64,000 bases of DNA from Chitinophagaceae bacterium. GTDB lineage: Bacteria > Bacteroidota > Bacteroidia > Chitinophagales > Chitinophagaceae. Below, piece after piece: positions 17,533-26,860 of the stretch. The notes below the pieces were generated by a model. That model searched no databases, was not told where the DNA came from, and saw nothing but the letters and a program-made list of their open reading frames with translations. Position 1 is the stretch's first letter. The number at the start of each line of letters is the position of its first letter. A program made the translations under genes and the position numbers. The DNA lies in contig JAIETM010000022.1 in the NCBI GenBank assembly GCA_019745155.1, positions 1 through 64,000 of the forward strand, read 5' to 3'.

Positions 17533-18186
17533 ATGAAACAATGCATCGCATTACTCTTGTTGCTTTGTACACAGTACATCCATGCACAAGAGACGCCTAC
17601 TATTGGTGGCATCCCAAAAACTATGTATTGGGAAAACAAACCTACTAGCTGGACTTACAAAAACAATATCCTCTCCATACAAGCTGGCGCGAAAACAGAT
17701 ATGTTTCGCGATCCGAATGTGACGTATAACACAGATAACGCACCGAAACTATTGTTTCAACCTGATAGCAATTTTATTCTCACCGCGGGAATAGAGCAAG
17801 CTTTCACCAATAAATGGGATGGCGGCGCATTGGTATTAAAAGTTGATAGTCTGCGCTGGATCAAATTCTGTCTTGAGAAAGACTATACTGGTGCAAAGCG
17901 TATCGTGTCTGTTGTAACCAACAATGTATCTGATGACGCCAATTCTATTGCCATCACAGGTAATAAAGCATTTTTTAAAATGGCTAAAGCTGGCAACGTG
18001 ATTATACTGTATGTATCAACTGATGGTAAGCAATGGCTTTTGGTGAGACATGTACAAATGAGTATTCCAGAAAAATTTTCAGTTGGCTTTTTAGCGCAGT
18101 CACCCACAGGTCAATCATGTACAGTCCGATTCAGCAATATCACCTATACAGCTAAAAAACTCCAAGACCCCTATGTGGCAGAATAA
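17533..18186 (+). CDS. DUF1349 (concanavalin A-like) secreted protein
   Basis: A 217-residue exported protein: signal peptide ending at HAQE, then a single DUF1349 domain with YWENKPTSWTYKNN, NKWDGGALVLKVDSLRWIKF, SVVTNNVSDDAN and SVGFLAQSP. The fold is a concanavalin A-like jelly roll found alone or attached to glycan-active enzymes; its role is probably sugar or polymer binding, which is not shown by this sequence. Its last 14 bases overlap the start of the cyclophilin gene. Confidence 0.85.
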   Translation: MKQCIALLLLLCTQYIHAQETPTIGGIPKTMYWENKPTSWTYKNNILSIQAGAKTDMFRDPNVTYNTDNAPKLLFQPDSNFILTAGIEQAFTNKWDGGALVLKVDSLRWIKFCLEKDYTGAKRIVSVVTNNVSDDANSIAITGNKAFFKMAKAGNVIILYVSTDGKQWLLVRHVQMSIPEKFSVGFLAQSPTGQSCTVRFSNITYTAKKLQDPYVAE

Positions 18187-18808
18187 ATCTTTATGGGGTT
18201 GTGTATTGATGCTCTTACTAAGCGCATGCGCTGGTAGCAGATTCAAACAAAGTTGGCTGAATCAAAACGCACCGGATAGTTTTACTGTCCGGTTTTCTAC
18301 GACTAAAGGACAGTTTGATATTGCTGTACAAAGAAAACTGAGTCCTGCGGCGGCAGATCGTTTTTATCAACAGCTAATACATCGCTTTTATGATGGTGCT
18401 TATTTCTATCGTGTAGTGCCAGGCTTTGTTGCACAGTTTGGTCCAACAGATACTTTGATGAAAAATGCATGGGCAAAACACAAAGTACCCGACGAACCTG
18501 TACTTGCATCCAATACACGTGGCGCATTGGCCTATGCACGAAGTGGAAAAGAAACCAGAAACGCTGACTTATTTATCAATACCCAATCCAATTCACCCAG
18601 ACTAGATACAATACGCTATAATGGTGTAACAGGCTTTCCTGTTTTCGGACATGTAGTACAGGGAATGGATGTGGTAGATAGTTTGTACAGTGGTTATGCC
18701 AACCAGCCCATGCGCCTGATAGATAGCGTCCACAAAAACACAAGAATACTCGATCAGCGTTTTCCAAAGCTTGATAAAATAAAGAGCGTAAAACTGATCA
18801 AGCAGTGA
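18173..18808 (+). CDS. Cyclophilin-type peptidyl-prolyl isomerase, lipoprotein
   Basis: A 211-residue lipoprotein (LLLSAC lipobox, acylated Cys19) carrying a cyclophilin domain: FTVRFSTTKGQFDIAV, FYRVVPGFVAQFG (the family's FHRVIPGFMxQGG), GALAYARSGKETRNADLFINT and GVTGFPVFGHVVQGMDVVD. It should catalyse proline cis-trans isomerisation in the periplasm and help envelope protein folding. The ATG is inside the preceding frame (14-base overlap), so translation is likely coupled to the DUF1349 gene and possibly the PBP gene. Confidence 0.92.
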   Translation: MWQNKSLWGCVLMLLLSACAGSRFKQSWLNQNAPDSFTVRFSTTKGQFDIAVQRKLSPAAADRFYQQLIHRFYDGAYFYRVVPGFVAQFGPTDTLMKNAWAKHKVPDEPVLASNTRGALAYARSGKETRNADLFINTQSNSPRLDTIRYNGVTGFPVFGHVVQGMDVVDSLYSGYANQPMRLIDSVHKNTRILDQRFPKLDKIKSVKLIKQ

Positions 18809-18840
18809 CGCCTTTGGTATATCTACTAACTACCAAATAA

Positions 18841-18868
18841 AAATGCCTCCTGTCGGAGGCATTTTTAT
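18841..18868. terminator. Bidirectional terminator
   Basis: AAATGCCTCC / GGAGGCATTT, a perfect 10-bp stem (18841-18850 and 18855-18864) with loop TGTC, flanked by A- and T-rich runs, between the convergent cyclophilin and S9 peptidase genes. Confidence 0.88.
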
Positions 18869-18871
18869 TAT

Positions 18872-21832
18872 TTACTTCTTAGGTTGATCAATCTCTAACC
18901 CCCAGTCAATACCCTTTAATGTTGCAGGCACACCTTCTGTCATCCATTTAGGTGCAGGTGCTCCCTTCAGGTAATGATCAAAGAACTGACCAAGTCTGAT
19001 AGAAAGATCTTTAGCGTTTCTGCGCTCAGAAAGGTTATGCAACTCATCATTGTACTGTAACAACCAAACAGGCTTATTCAAACGCTTTAAGGCTGTAAAG
19101 AACTCAATACCTTGATACCAGGGCACTGCATCATCCTTATCGTTATGCGTCATCAGCAATGGTGTTTTCACCTTATCTGCCTGGAACAATGGAGAGTTCT
19201 TGATGTATAAATCAGGACGCTGCCACAATGTTGCTCCAATACGGCTCTGTGTTTTCTCGTACTGGAATTGGCGACTAATACCTGTACCCCATCTGATACC
19301 ACCATAAGCACTGGTCATATTGGCTACTGGTGCACCGGCACCGGCTGCTGCGAACATATTGGTACGCGTAATTAACCAAGCTACCTGATAACCACCCCAG
19401 CTTTGTCCCTGAATGGCCATCTTAGTGCTGTCTACCCACTTCATTTTGCTCAAATAACGCGCAGCTGAAACAACAGAATTATATGCGCCACCACCGGGTT
19501 CACCATTCTTGTAGAAAATATCCGGATCAAATACTAGATAACCATTGCTCACGAAGTAAGGAATGTTTACAGTAGAACGGCTTGGTGCAGGTGCACGATA
19601 ATTATATCGAGTATCCGCATCTCTTTCATAGAAATAGAAAATCACTGGATATTTCTTTGTGCTATCAAAATTCTCGGGCTTGTACAACAAACCTTCGCTC
19701 ATTTTACCATCCAGCATTTTCCATTTATGCAATTCAACAGTCAACCAGTTATAGTCTTTCTGCTGAGGATTGGTATTACTTAATTGCACCGTATTCTTTA
19801 CCTGATTGTTTTCGATACGGTTGGCAACGGTTACATTGGGAGAACGATCGAAAGAACCCTTCAGATAACCCAATACCATGGCATCCTTGGCTTTAAAATA
19901 ACCATTCACTGATGAAGGCTCTGTAACAGATGCACTTGCGTCAAAAGATGTGCCCATGGTATGGAAACGGAAGCCATTACCCTTTTCTTTATTATCAAAT
20001 ACAGAGAATAAGATTACCTGACCATCTTTAATATTACGCTCTTCTCTATCAAGGCGTACATAACGGTAGGTTAGGTTTTGCTTGCGACCCAGACCATTGG
20101 TTAATGATACTGGTTGTTCTTTACCTGATGGATCTACCTGCCATACATCGTATTTATCGTATACATATGCATAACGATCACCAGCATGGAAGCCCATCGT
20201 ACCATGTGGAGGAGGATCATCCGGATGGTCATCTTCCTCATCAAATACTGGCACTTTAATACCTTTTGTTGCATTAATGGTTGTACCTGTAGCAATACTG
20301 TAAGCGAAGTAGTTACGTTGCTTCCAATCGTACCACATCACGTAGTTGGCTTCTGGCGACATCTGTGCACCACCACGTACTTTATCTGCAATCTGTTTTC
20401 TAGAACCATCTTTCAGGTTTACAATAAACAATCTACGCAGATTGCTCTGCTCCCACTGATCCTGGATACGATATCCTTTATCACCCATGCCTAGTGCGAT
20501 ATCTGCATTGCCTTCATTAGCAGGAATCACCATATCACAATCCTCATCTGCCAACTGCACAATTTTATCATCACCTACATGCCATACAGACAAAAAGCTT
20601 CTGCGCAATGTCTGCTGCAGTGTTACCAATTGTTGAGGTTGCAACTCATCATCTTTGTGATTCCAGATATCCAAACGAGCTGTTTCGAAGTCAACGAGGT
20701 TAGTATCTTTCACCGGACGAATCGGCGCAAGCCCAAAGAATAATTTCTTACCGTCTTTGCTAAAATTATTGTTGTAATCAGGACTCACGGTTAAGCCTCC
20801 TACTACACCTTTGGTAACACGGTCTGCTTTAATACTTGCTGCAGCCATACCCTGCTGATAATGCCATAAGCGATAGAACTTACGCAATGCCTTAGTAGCA
20901 CTATCGCGCTCTGCAACAAAAGCCACCTGTGTTGCATCTTCGCTAATAGCATAGTTTTTCGCATCATTGAAGCCTTTCAATAAAGTATCTGCTTTCCAGC
21001 TATTGAGATCATACCACAACACCAATGCTTTGGTTGCAGTATCCCCATTCTTACGAGAAGTCTCTACCAATAATTTACTTCCATTCTTACTGAAGTAAAA
21101 TTCATTTACCAGCTTGATACGATTCTCTCTTCCAGAGTTTGTATTCCGTACAACCAAGTCTGTTCCTTCTTCTACCGGTTCTTCTGCTGGTCTTACTGCA
21201 GTTGCAGGACGATTGTTTCTATTTTGCAAAACAGCCAAACCTTTGGTTTGCGCTTCACTTACTTTAGCGCGCAGACTGTCTGCCACTTTCAGCAAACTAT
21301 CTGCCATGCGTGTGAGTTGCTGCAATTGCGTTGCTGAATCAGGACGTTGACGTTGTGCAGGTGCTTCAGGCAATGCTTTCTCTAAATGATAAGCCAACCA
21401 GCCTGATGCTTTCTCTGGTGTCTTATATGATTTTACGCGAGGCAGTTTGGTTAGCTGATCTTTGCCTAATACATAGATACCCAAACTGTCTTTAGGCATA
21501 TCGTCTGGCCTGCGCTTCTTGATACGCGCTTCTCTGGTATTCTTAAATAGCGGACGAATGCGGAAGAAAACATATTGATTGTCTTCGCTAATGGTTGCAT
21601 TATACCCTCTGGCAATTTCTTTTTTGAAACTGCCATCGCTGGACTGAATGTACAAAGTGCCATCTCCTTCCTGCGGGTTAACTGCATAGACCACAAACTT
21701 TCCATCGTTGCTGATCATACGTTCACCGACGCTTTGCCAGCCGTCGTACACACTATGATCCAGTGGTTTCTTTTGTGCCTGAACCGTTATTGCAAGGATG
21801 CAAGACACGGCCAGAATCAGGGGTTTCTTCAT
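18872..21832 (-). CDS. Exported S9-family (prolyl oligopeptidase-like) serine peptidase
   Basis: A 986-residue protein with an N-terminal signal peptide (cleavage near VQAQ), a long beta-propeller-type region with WD/PD40-like strands, and a C-terminal alpha/beta-hydrolase peptidase domain. The catalytic triad is visible: Ser in GQSWGGYQVAW, Asp in THNDKDDAVPW and His in NDELHNLS. It should cleave short peptides in the periplasm or at the outer membrane. An unusual helical, Gln-rich stretch around residues 160-215 interrupts the propeller region. It lies 54 bases downstream of the marR gene on the same strand. Confidence 0.93.
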   Translation of the reverse strand: MKKPLILAVSCILAITVQAQKKPLDHSVYDGWQSVGERMISNDGKFVVYAVNPQEGDGTLYIQSSDGSFKKEIARGYNATISEDNQYVFFRIRPLFKNTREARIKKRRPDDMPKDSLGIYVLGKDQLTKLPRVKSYKTPEKASGWLAYHLEKALPEAPAQRQRPDSATQLQQLTRMADSLLKVADSLRAKVSEAQTKGLAVLQNRNNRPATAVRPAEEPVEEGTDLVVRNTNSGRENRIKLVNEFYFSKNGSKLLVETSRKNGDTATKALVLWYDLNSWKADTLLKGFNDAKNYAISEDATQVAFVAERDSATKALRKFYRLWHYQQGMAAASIKADRVTKGVVGGLTVSPDYNNNFSKDGKKLFFGLAPIRPVKDTNLVDFETARLDIWNHKDDELQPQQLVTLQQTLRRSFLSVWHVGDDKIVQLADEDCDMVIPANEGNADIALGMGDKGYRIQDQWEQSNLRRLFIVNLKDGSRKQIADKVRGGAQMSPEANYVMWYDWKQRNYFAYSIATGTTINATKGIKVPVFDEEDDHPDDPPPHGTMGFHAGDRYAYVYDKYDVWQVDPSGKEQPVSLTNGLGRKQNLTYRYVRLDREERNIKDGQVILFSVFDNKEKGNGFRFHTMGTSFDASASVTEPSSVNGYFKAKDAMVLGYLKGSFDRSPNVTVANRIENNQVKNTVQLSNTNPQQKDYNWLTVELHKWKMLDGKMSEGLLYKPENFDSTKKYPVIFYFYERDADTRYNYRAPAPSRSTVNIPYFVSNGYLVFDPDIFYKNGEPGGGAYNSVVSAARYLSKMKWVDSTKMAIQGQSWGGYQVAWLITRTNMFAAAGAGAPVANMTSAYGGIRWGTGISRQFQYEKTQSRIGATLWQRPDLYIKNSPLFQADKVKTPLLMTHNDKDDAVPWYQGIEFFTALKRLNKPVWLLQYNDELHNLSERRNAKDLSIRLGQFFDHYLKGAPAPKWMTEGVPATLKGIDWGLEIDQPKK

Positions 21833-21886
21833 AAACAGTAATTAAGGCAATAAATATAACTGAAGAAACAACAGACAAATCAGGAA

Positions 21887-22537
21887 TTACAGGACCGGAG
21901 CAATATTGTGCTGCATCAGCAACTGGTCCAGATCGGGTTCTTTTTTGGATTGATAAATGGGCTGATGAAATTCATGCAGCTTTTGAAGGATAAACAATAA
22001 CTGCAACTTCTCCTCATCAGATAAATTACCGGAAACAATATGGGTAACCTTGGTCATGGCCTGAAAACTGCCTTCGAGGGTTTGTCGGCCTGCTGCAGTT
22101 AAGGTCAGTCGCTTACTCCTGCCATCTTTTGGATCATCTTGTTGATCCAGATAACCCTTTTCCAATAAACGCCTGATTACTTCCATGCCTGTGGGCTTTT
22201 CCTGGATATTGCGTTCTATCAACTCCATCTTAGTCATACTACCAAAGGGATATAGCGCAATCAAAAAGGTAAACTCATCGAAACTATTGATTCCGGTTCC
22301 TTCCAAAGCCTTCTTCACATACATACGTGCATATCGGTTCATGAACACCACCAGTTTGCTAATCATGCTTTCCAATGTTTCGCCACTGATAGCACCATCC
22401 GGAATAGCTGGGGCCTGAAAACGATGCTGGGCACCTGAAAGCCAAGCTGCAAATGCTTGAACATCAGTACTATTATGGCCCTCCTGCTCGTAGCGTTCCA
22501 GCTCATTCATCAGGTTTTTGATCAACAAATAGTTCAT
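21887..22537 (-). CDS. MarR-family winged-helix transcriptional regulator
   Basis: A 216-residue protein with a MarR-type winged helix: recognition helix region SMTKMELIERNIQEKPTGME, then the wing DDPKDGRSKRLTLTAAGR with the conserved Asp-x-Arg/Lys pattern. N- and C-terminal helices would form the dimer interface. It is divergent from the TonB-dependent receptor, and the 94-base space holds two palindromes, so control of itself and of the receptor is a reasonable inference. The ligand is unknown. Confidence 0.9.
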   Translation of the reverse strand: MNYLLIKNLMNELERYEQEGHNSTDVQAFAAWLSGAQHRFQAPAIPDGAISGETLESMISKLVVFMNRYARMYVKKALEGTGINSFDEFTFLIALYPFGSMTKMELIERNIQEKPTGMEVIRRLLEKGYLDQQDDPKDGRSKRLTLTAAGRQTLEGSFQAMTKVTHIVSGNLSDEEKLQLLFILQKLHEFHQPIYQSKKEPDLDQLLMQHNIAPVL

Positions 22538-22562
22538 AAACAGCGTTTATTACAACAAATAT

Positions 22563-22609
22563 GTATAAAATTATACCATTTTAGAACAATTTCATGCTAA
22601 TTTTGTTCT
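22563..22609. promoter_or_regulatory. Divergent marR/TonB-receptor regulatory region with two palindromes
   Basis: GTATAAAATTATAC (22563-22576) is a palindrome with 6-bp arms. AGAACAA (22583-22589) and TTGTTCT (22603-22609) form a second inverted repeat; its right arm overlaps TAATTTTG (22598-22605), an exact -7 TAnnTTTG for the receptor gene. Both are operator candidates for the MarR protein encoded next door. Confidence 0.5.
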
Positions 22610-22631
22610 CCATTTTAAAATACAAGCAACC

Positions 22632-25073
22632 ATGAAGTTTAGGATGAGTGTATCGGTCATATTGATGACCATACTGCAGGTAAAAGCACAGAATACAGGT
22701 TCAGTGTCAGGTACTGTAACCAATAAAAACAACAGCGCGCCCCTCGGCGGCATTACGGTAAAGCTACAGAGCACCAATAAAGCTACAGTAACTGATAGTG
22801 CAGGTCGTTTCAGAATTACAGGCATACCAGTAAAAGCCTATACCATACAGTTCTCGGGACTTGGTTATGCAGAACTATTGAAATACAACATCATCATTAC
22901 AACAGGTAATGAACAAACCATTCTGGCTGAAATGGAGCCAGTTGCATCTGAACTGGGTAATGTAACCGTTCGCTCCAGTAGAAAAACAGCTAAAGCAGCT
23001 ACCCTGGAAACACCGTTGAGTGTGCAGCGATTAACCACTGAAGAAATCAGGGCTAACCCCGGTGGTAATTTCGATATCTCTAAAGTAATTCAAAGCTTAC
23101 CCGGTGTTGGTGGTGGAGCCGCAGGCGGTGGCTTCCGTAACGATATCATCATCCGTGGTGGTGCGCCCAATGAACATGTTTTCTATTTAGATGGTATCGA
23201 AATCCCAACGATCAACCACTTTGCTACACAAGGTAGCAGCGGCGGACCGCAAGGTATTTTGAACGTGAGCTTTATTGAAGATGTAAAACTGAGCAGCTCT
23301 GCTTTTGATGCAAGATTCGATAATGCCTTGTCCTCTGTTTTTGAATTCAGACAAAAGAAAGGTAACGCCAATCGCGTGCAGGGTAATATTCGATTAAGTG
23401 CCACAGAACTGGCTACTACTTTTGAAGGACCACTTTCCAAAGACAAGAAACATACTTTCCTTGCATCTGCAAGAAGAAGCTATTTGCAGTTTTTGTTTCA
23501 GGCAATTGATTTACCTATTCGACCAAACTATTGGGATTTTCAATTCAAAACAACACATCAGCTCGACAAGAAAACAACCCTTACCTTCTTAGGTGTTGGC
23601 GCCATTGATGAATTCAGTTTTGCTGCGCCGAAAGAAGCGACTCCAGAGAAATTATACGCATTGAATAGCAGTCCATCGATTCAACAGTGGAGCTATACGT
23701 TTGGTGCCAGCTTAAGAAGAGTGATCAGCAATGGCTATTGGAACCTGGCGTTGAGCAGAAATGATTTCAATAATACATTAGAGCGTTATGAAGATAACTT
23801 GAGTCCCGTTAAAGGCGATCAAACCCTGAACATTACCTCAGGTGAAACAGAAAACAAACTCCGTTTTGATGTAAACCAAAACATAAATGGCTGGAAGATC
23901 GCTTACGGCGTAGCTGCTCAAGCAGTAAGCTTTAATAACAACACATTTCAAGTCATCCGCCCAGAAATACGCGACAATAACAATATTGTTACACAGCCTG
24001 CAGTAACAGTGAACTTCAATACCAATATCAATTTTATTAAAGCTGGTTTATTTGCACAAATAGGCAAACGCTTTTTCGACAATCGTTTAGGTCTTAGTGC
24101 AGGTATTCGCGCAGATGGTAACTCCTTCACCAATGAGGGTTGGAATCTATTACAGACTTTTAGTCCGCGTATCAGCGCATCTTATGTGCTCGCAGATCGT
24201 TGGAACCTGAATGCATCTGTAGGCACTTATTACAAGCTCCCACCCTATACCATCCTGGGCTTTCAGCAGAACAATACTTTCCTGAATAAAAACAGTGATT
24301 ACACCAAGAGCACTCATTATGTATTGGGTATTGAGCACCTGAAAAGTGATGCAACACGTTTTACACTGGAAGGTTTTTACAAAGCATACAGCAATGTACC
24401 CATCAGCATTCGTGATGGCATCAGCTTAGCCAATATGGGTGGCGATTTCAATGTACTAGGTAATGAAGCAGTGCTCACCAATGGTACTGGTCGTGCTTAT
24501 GGCTTTGAATTCTTCGCCCAGCAAAAACTCACCAAAAACTTCTTTGGTGTATTTAGCTATACTTACTTTAAGAGTGAGTACACAGGGGCCAATGGCAAAT
24601 ATGTACCAAGTGCTTGGGATAATCGCCATCTCTTGAGTGTTACCTGGGGCTATAAATTTAAGCGCAACTGGGAATTGGGTTTGAAATTCCGTTACCAAGG
24701 TGGTGCACCATATACACCATTTGATGATGTGGCTAGCAGACAAAACTTTCTGGTGCTAAATCAAGGGATATTGGATTATACCAGACTGAATCAAAATCGC
24801 TTAACTGCATTTCACGCTAGTGATGTGCGTATTGATAAAAAATGGAACTTCCGAAAATTCACTTTTGACCTCTTCTTAGATGTGACCAATTGGTATATCG
24901 CAAGAGCGGCCAATTATCCGCAGTACACATTCAGAAGAAATGCAAACAATACCGCTTTCCTCACTACAGACGGACAACCTATCAGACCCAATGGCAGCAA
25001 TGGTATTCCTTTACTCTTACCGAATGATGAGGCACAGGTTACACCAACCATTGGTTTCATTGTAGAGTTCTAA
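22632..25073 (+). CDS. TonB-dependent outer-membrane receptor
   Basis: An 813-residue outer-membrane transporter. A signal peptide (ending near VKAQ) precedes a carboxypeptidase-regulatory-like beta-sandwich (about residues 24-105, GTVTNKNNSAPLGGITVKL) typical of Bacteroidota receptors, a plug domain (about 120-230; VIQSLPGVGGG, RNDIIIRGGAPNEHVFYLDG) and a beta-barrel to the end, finishing TPTIGFIVEF with terminal Phe. No SusD-like partner follows, so it is not a SusCD glycan pair; the substrate is unknown. Divergent from a marR gene. Confidence 0.94.
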   Translation: MKFRMSVSVILMTILQVKAQNTGSVSGTVTNKNNSAPLGGITVKLQSTNKATVTDSAGRFRITGIPVKAYTIQFSGLGYAELLKYNIIITTGNEQTILAEMEPVASELGNVTVRSSRKTAKAATLETPLSVQRLTTEEIRANPGGNFDISKVIQSLPGVGGGAAGGGFRNDIIIRGGAPNEHVFYLDGIEIPTINHFATQGSSGGPQGILNVSFIEDVKLSSSAFDARFDNALSSVFEFRQKKGNANRVQGNIRLSATELATTFEGPLSKDKKHTFLASARRSYLQFLFQAIDLPIRPNYWDFQFKTTHQLDKKTTLTFLGVGAIDEFSFAAPKEATPEKLYALNSSPSIQQWSYTFGASLRRVISNGYWNLALSRNDFNNTLERYEDNLSPVKGDQTLNITSGETENKLRFDVNQNINGWKIAYGVAAQAVSFNNNTFQVIRPEIRDNNNIVTQPAVTVNFNTNINFIKAGLFAQIGKRFFDNRLGLSAGIRADGNSFTNEGWNLLQTFSPRISASYVLADRWNLNASVGTYYKLPPYTILGFQQNNTFLNKNSDYTKSTHYVLGIEHLKSDATRFTLEGFYKAYSNVPISIRDGISLANMGGDFNVLGNEAVLTNGTGRAYGFEFFAQQKLTKNFFGVFSYTYFKSEYTGANGKYVPSAWDNRHLLSVTWGYKFKRNWELGLKFRYQGGAPYTPFDDVASRQNFLVLNQGILDYTRLNQNRLTAFHASDVRIDKKWNFRKFTFDLFLDVTNWYIARAANYPQYTFRRNANNTAFLTTDGQPIRPNGSNGIPLLLPNDEAQVTPTIGFIVEF

Positions 25074-25096
25074 ATAATCAATGAAGTGATGAATGG

Positions 25097-25126
25097 AGTC
25101 GCAGTTTTTACTGCGACTTCTTTTTT
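25097..25126. terminator. Terminator after the TonB-dependent receptor
   Basis: AGTCGCAGT / ACTGCGACT, 9-bp perfect stem (25097-25105, 25110-25118), then TCTTTTTT. The hairpin extends into the last codons of the convergent EamA gene. Confidence 0.82.
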
Positions 25127-25980
25127 GCTACACGCCAAGTTTGATAAGCAACGACTGATAAAATCATTGCAAAGCCAACATAGAAGCTACCATGTAACAA
25201 CTTGTTTTCCTGATAAACTAAAAAGGCCAAGAGAATACCATAGACTGGTTCTAGGTTATAGCTAAGGTTAACGGTGAAAGCGGAAATTTTTTGTAGCGCT
25301 TCCGCGGATAAGCGAAAAGCCCAAACAGAACATATCCAAGCCAAGAACAAAAGCCAGAAGAAATCTGTCCAGCTGGGTATGATATGATCAGCGGGAAATT
25401 GCATGGTATACCAAGGCATCAATAAGGAAAGGGTTAACCATCCTCCGCTAAGTTTGTACGTGATGAGTGTTTCCGGATTCACTTTTGCCAACATCACTCT
25501 ATCCATTACAGGAAAAATCGCTGCGAGAAAAGCGGAGATTAAACCAATGATGATGCCTGTTTTATAACGAGGATCGAAATGAAAAATAAGGTAGATCGCT
25601 ACTATGCACACGATACCTAATAATAATTCAACAGGTTGAACACGTTTACGGAAAAACAAAGGTTCAATCAGTGCCGTAAAAAATCCGATTGCTGAAAAAC
25701 AAACCAATGCGATGGATACATTGGCATATTTGATAGAGCCGTAGAAAGTAACCCAATGCAATGCAGCGATAAAACCGATACCAGTGATTTGCCAACGTTG
25801 TTTTGCTGAAATACGCTGCAACTTTTTTGTAAAGTGAAACAGTATCCACATGGTGATGGAACTGATGAGCAGTCGATACCAAACCAGCCAACCCTCATTG
25901 AGCGTAATGAGTCTTCCTAGAATTCCTGTGAAACCAGCCAGAAAAACAGCGAGATGTAATTTGAGGAAAGCGGCTTTCAT
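25108..25980 (-). CDS. EamA/DMT-family transporter
   Basis: A 290-residue inner-membrane protein with about ten hydrophobic helices in two EamA repeats (first about residues 8-130, second about 145-280); GFIAALHWVTFYGSIKYANVSIAL and NLSYNLEPVYGILLAFLVYQE mark the equivalent helices of the two halves. DMT-family members usually export amino acids or other metabolites; the substrate cannot be told. It follows the glycosyltransferase gene by 39 bases on the same strand. Confidence 0.9.
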   Translation of the reverse strand: MKAAFLKLHLAVFLAGFTGILGRLITLNEGWLVWYRLLISSITMWILFHFTKKLQRISAKQRWQITGIGFIAALHWVTFYGSIKYANVSIALVCFSAIGFFTALIEPLFFRKRVQPVELLLGIVCIVAIYLIFHFDPRYKTGIIIGLISAFLAAIFPVMDRVMLAKVNPETLITYKLSGGWLTLSLLMPWYTMQFPADHIIPSWTDFFWLLFLAWICSVWAFRLSAEALQKISAFTVNLSYNLEPVYGILLAFLVYQENKLLHGSFYVGFAMILSVVAYQTWRVAKKKSQ

Positions 25981-26019
25981 GTAAGTGAAAGTAACGCATC
26001 GTTAGGAAAAAGCATGATA

Positions 26020-26772
26020 CTATGCTGTTGCCGATTTTGTTACCTGATTACGGTAATTTTTGAACAAGCTCTGCCATTGAATTTTCAAGACACCAAAGAC
26101 ACCTTCTTTTAGAATACCTGCGCTCATTTTACTGGTACCTTCTTTACGATCTACAAAAGTGATGGGCACTTCCTTGATGCGGAAGCCTAATTTCCATGCA
26201 GCAAACTTCATCTCAATCTGGAATGCGTAGCCCACAAATCGAATCGCATCAAAATTGATGGCTTCTAAAACTTTGCGGCTATAACAAACAAATCCTGCTG
26301 TAGGATCATTTACCGGCATCCAAGTAATCAACTTAGTGTACAAAGCACCACCACGTGAATAGATTTGTCTGTCTAATGGCCAGTTCTCTGTTTGTCCGCC
26401 AGGCACATACCTACTTCCTACAGAGAGGTCTGCCCCATCTTGTTTACAAGCCAGATACAGTCGCTCCAAATCTTTAGGGTTATGCGAAAAATCAGCGTCC
26501 ATTTCAAACACAAACTGATAGCCTTTTTGTAAAGCCCAACGAAAGCCATGGATATACGCAGTGCCCAACCCAGATTTGCCTTTTCGTTCTTCCAGAAATA
26601 GCTGTCCCTGATACTGCTGCATCAGGTCTTTTACAATGGCGGCGGTACCGTCTGGTGAACCATCATCAATGACCAACACATGGTAAGTTTGTTGCAAGCC
26701 AAAGACTGCAGCTAAAATAGCCGCAATATTTTCCTTCTCGTTGTAAGTGGGTATAATGACTAATTTTTCCAA
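26020..26772 (-). CDS. Polyprenol-phosphate mannose synthase-like glycosyltransferase (GT2)
   Basis: A 250-residue GT2 enzyme of the dolichol-phosphate-mannose synthase type: LVIIPTYNEKENI at the N-terminus, VIDDGSPDGTAAIV, FEMDADFSHNPKDLERL (the DxD region) and SRYVPGG. It should move a sugar from a nucleotide sugar to polyprenyl phosphate on the cytoplasmic face of the inner membrane; it lacks the C-terminal membrane helices of GtrB-like relatives. The start must be TTG (26770-26772): no in-frame ATG or GTG lies near, and the N-terminus is right at this codon. Confidence 0.93.
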   Translation of the reverse strand: MEKLVIIPTYNEKENIAAILAAVFGLQQTYHVLVIDDGSPDGTAAIVKDLMQQYQGQLFLEERKGKSGLGTAYIHGFRWALQKGYQFVFEMDADFSHNPKDLERLYLACKQDGADLSVGSRYVPGGQTENWPLDRQIYSRGGALYTKLITWMPVNDPTAGFVCYSRKVLEAINFDAIRFVGYAFQIEMKFAAWKLGFRIKEVPITFVDRKEGTSKMSAGILKEGVFGVLKIQWQSLFKNYRNQVTKSATA

Positions 26773-26860
26773 TACGGGGGTACTTGCTCGGTACAGGATA
26801 AAAATAGTTAATGTATTCCTGGTTTCGCCAATAAGATTTACAGTCGACGTTGCGAAAAGG

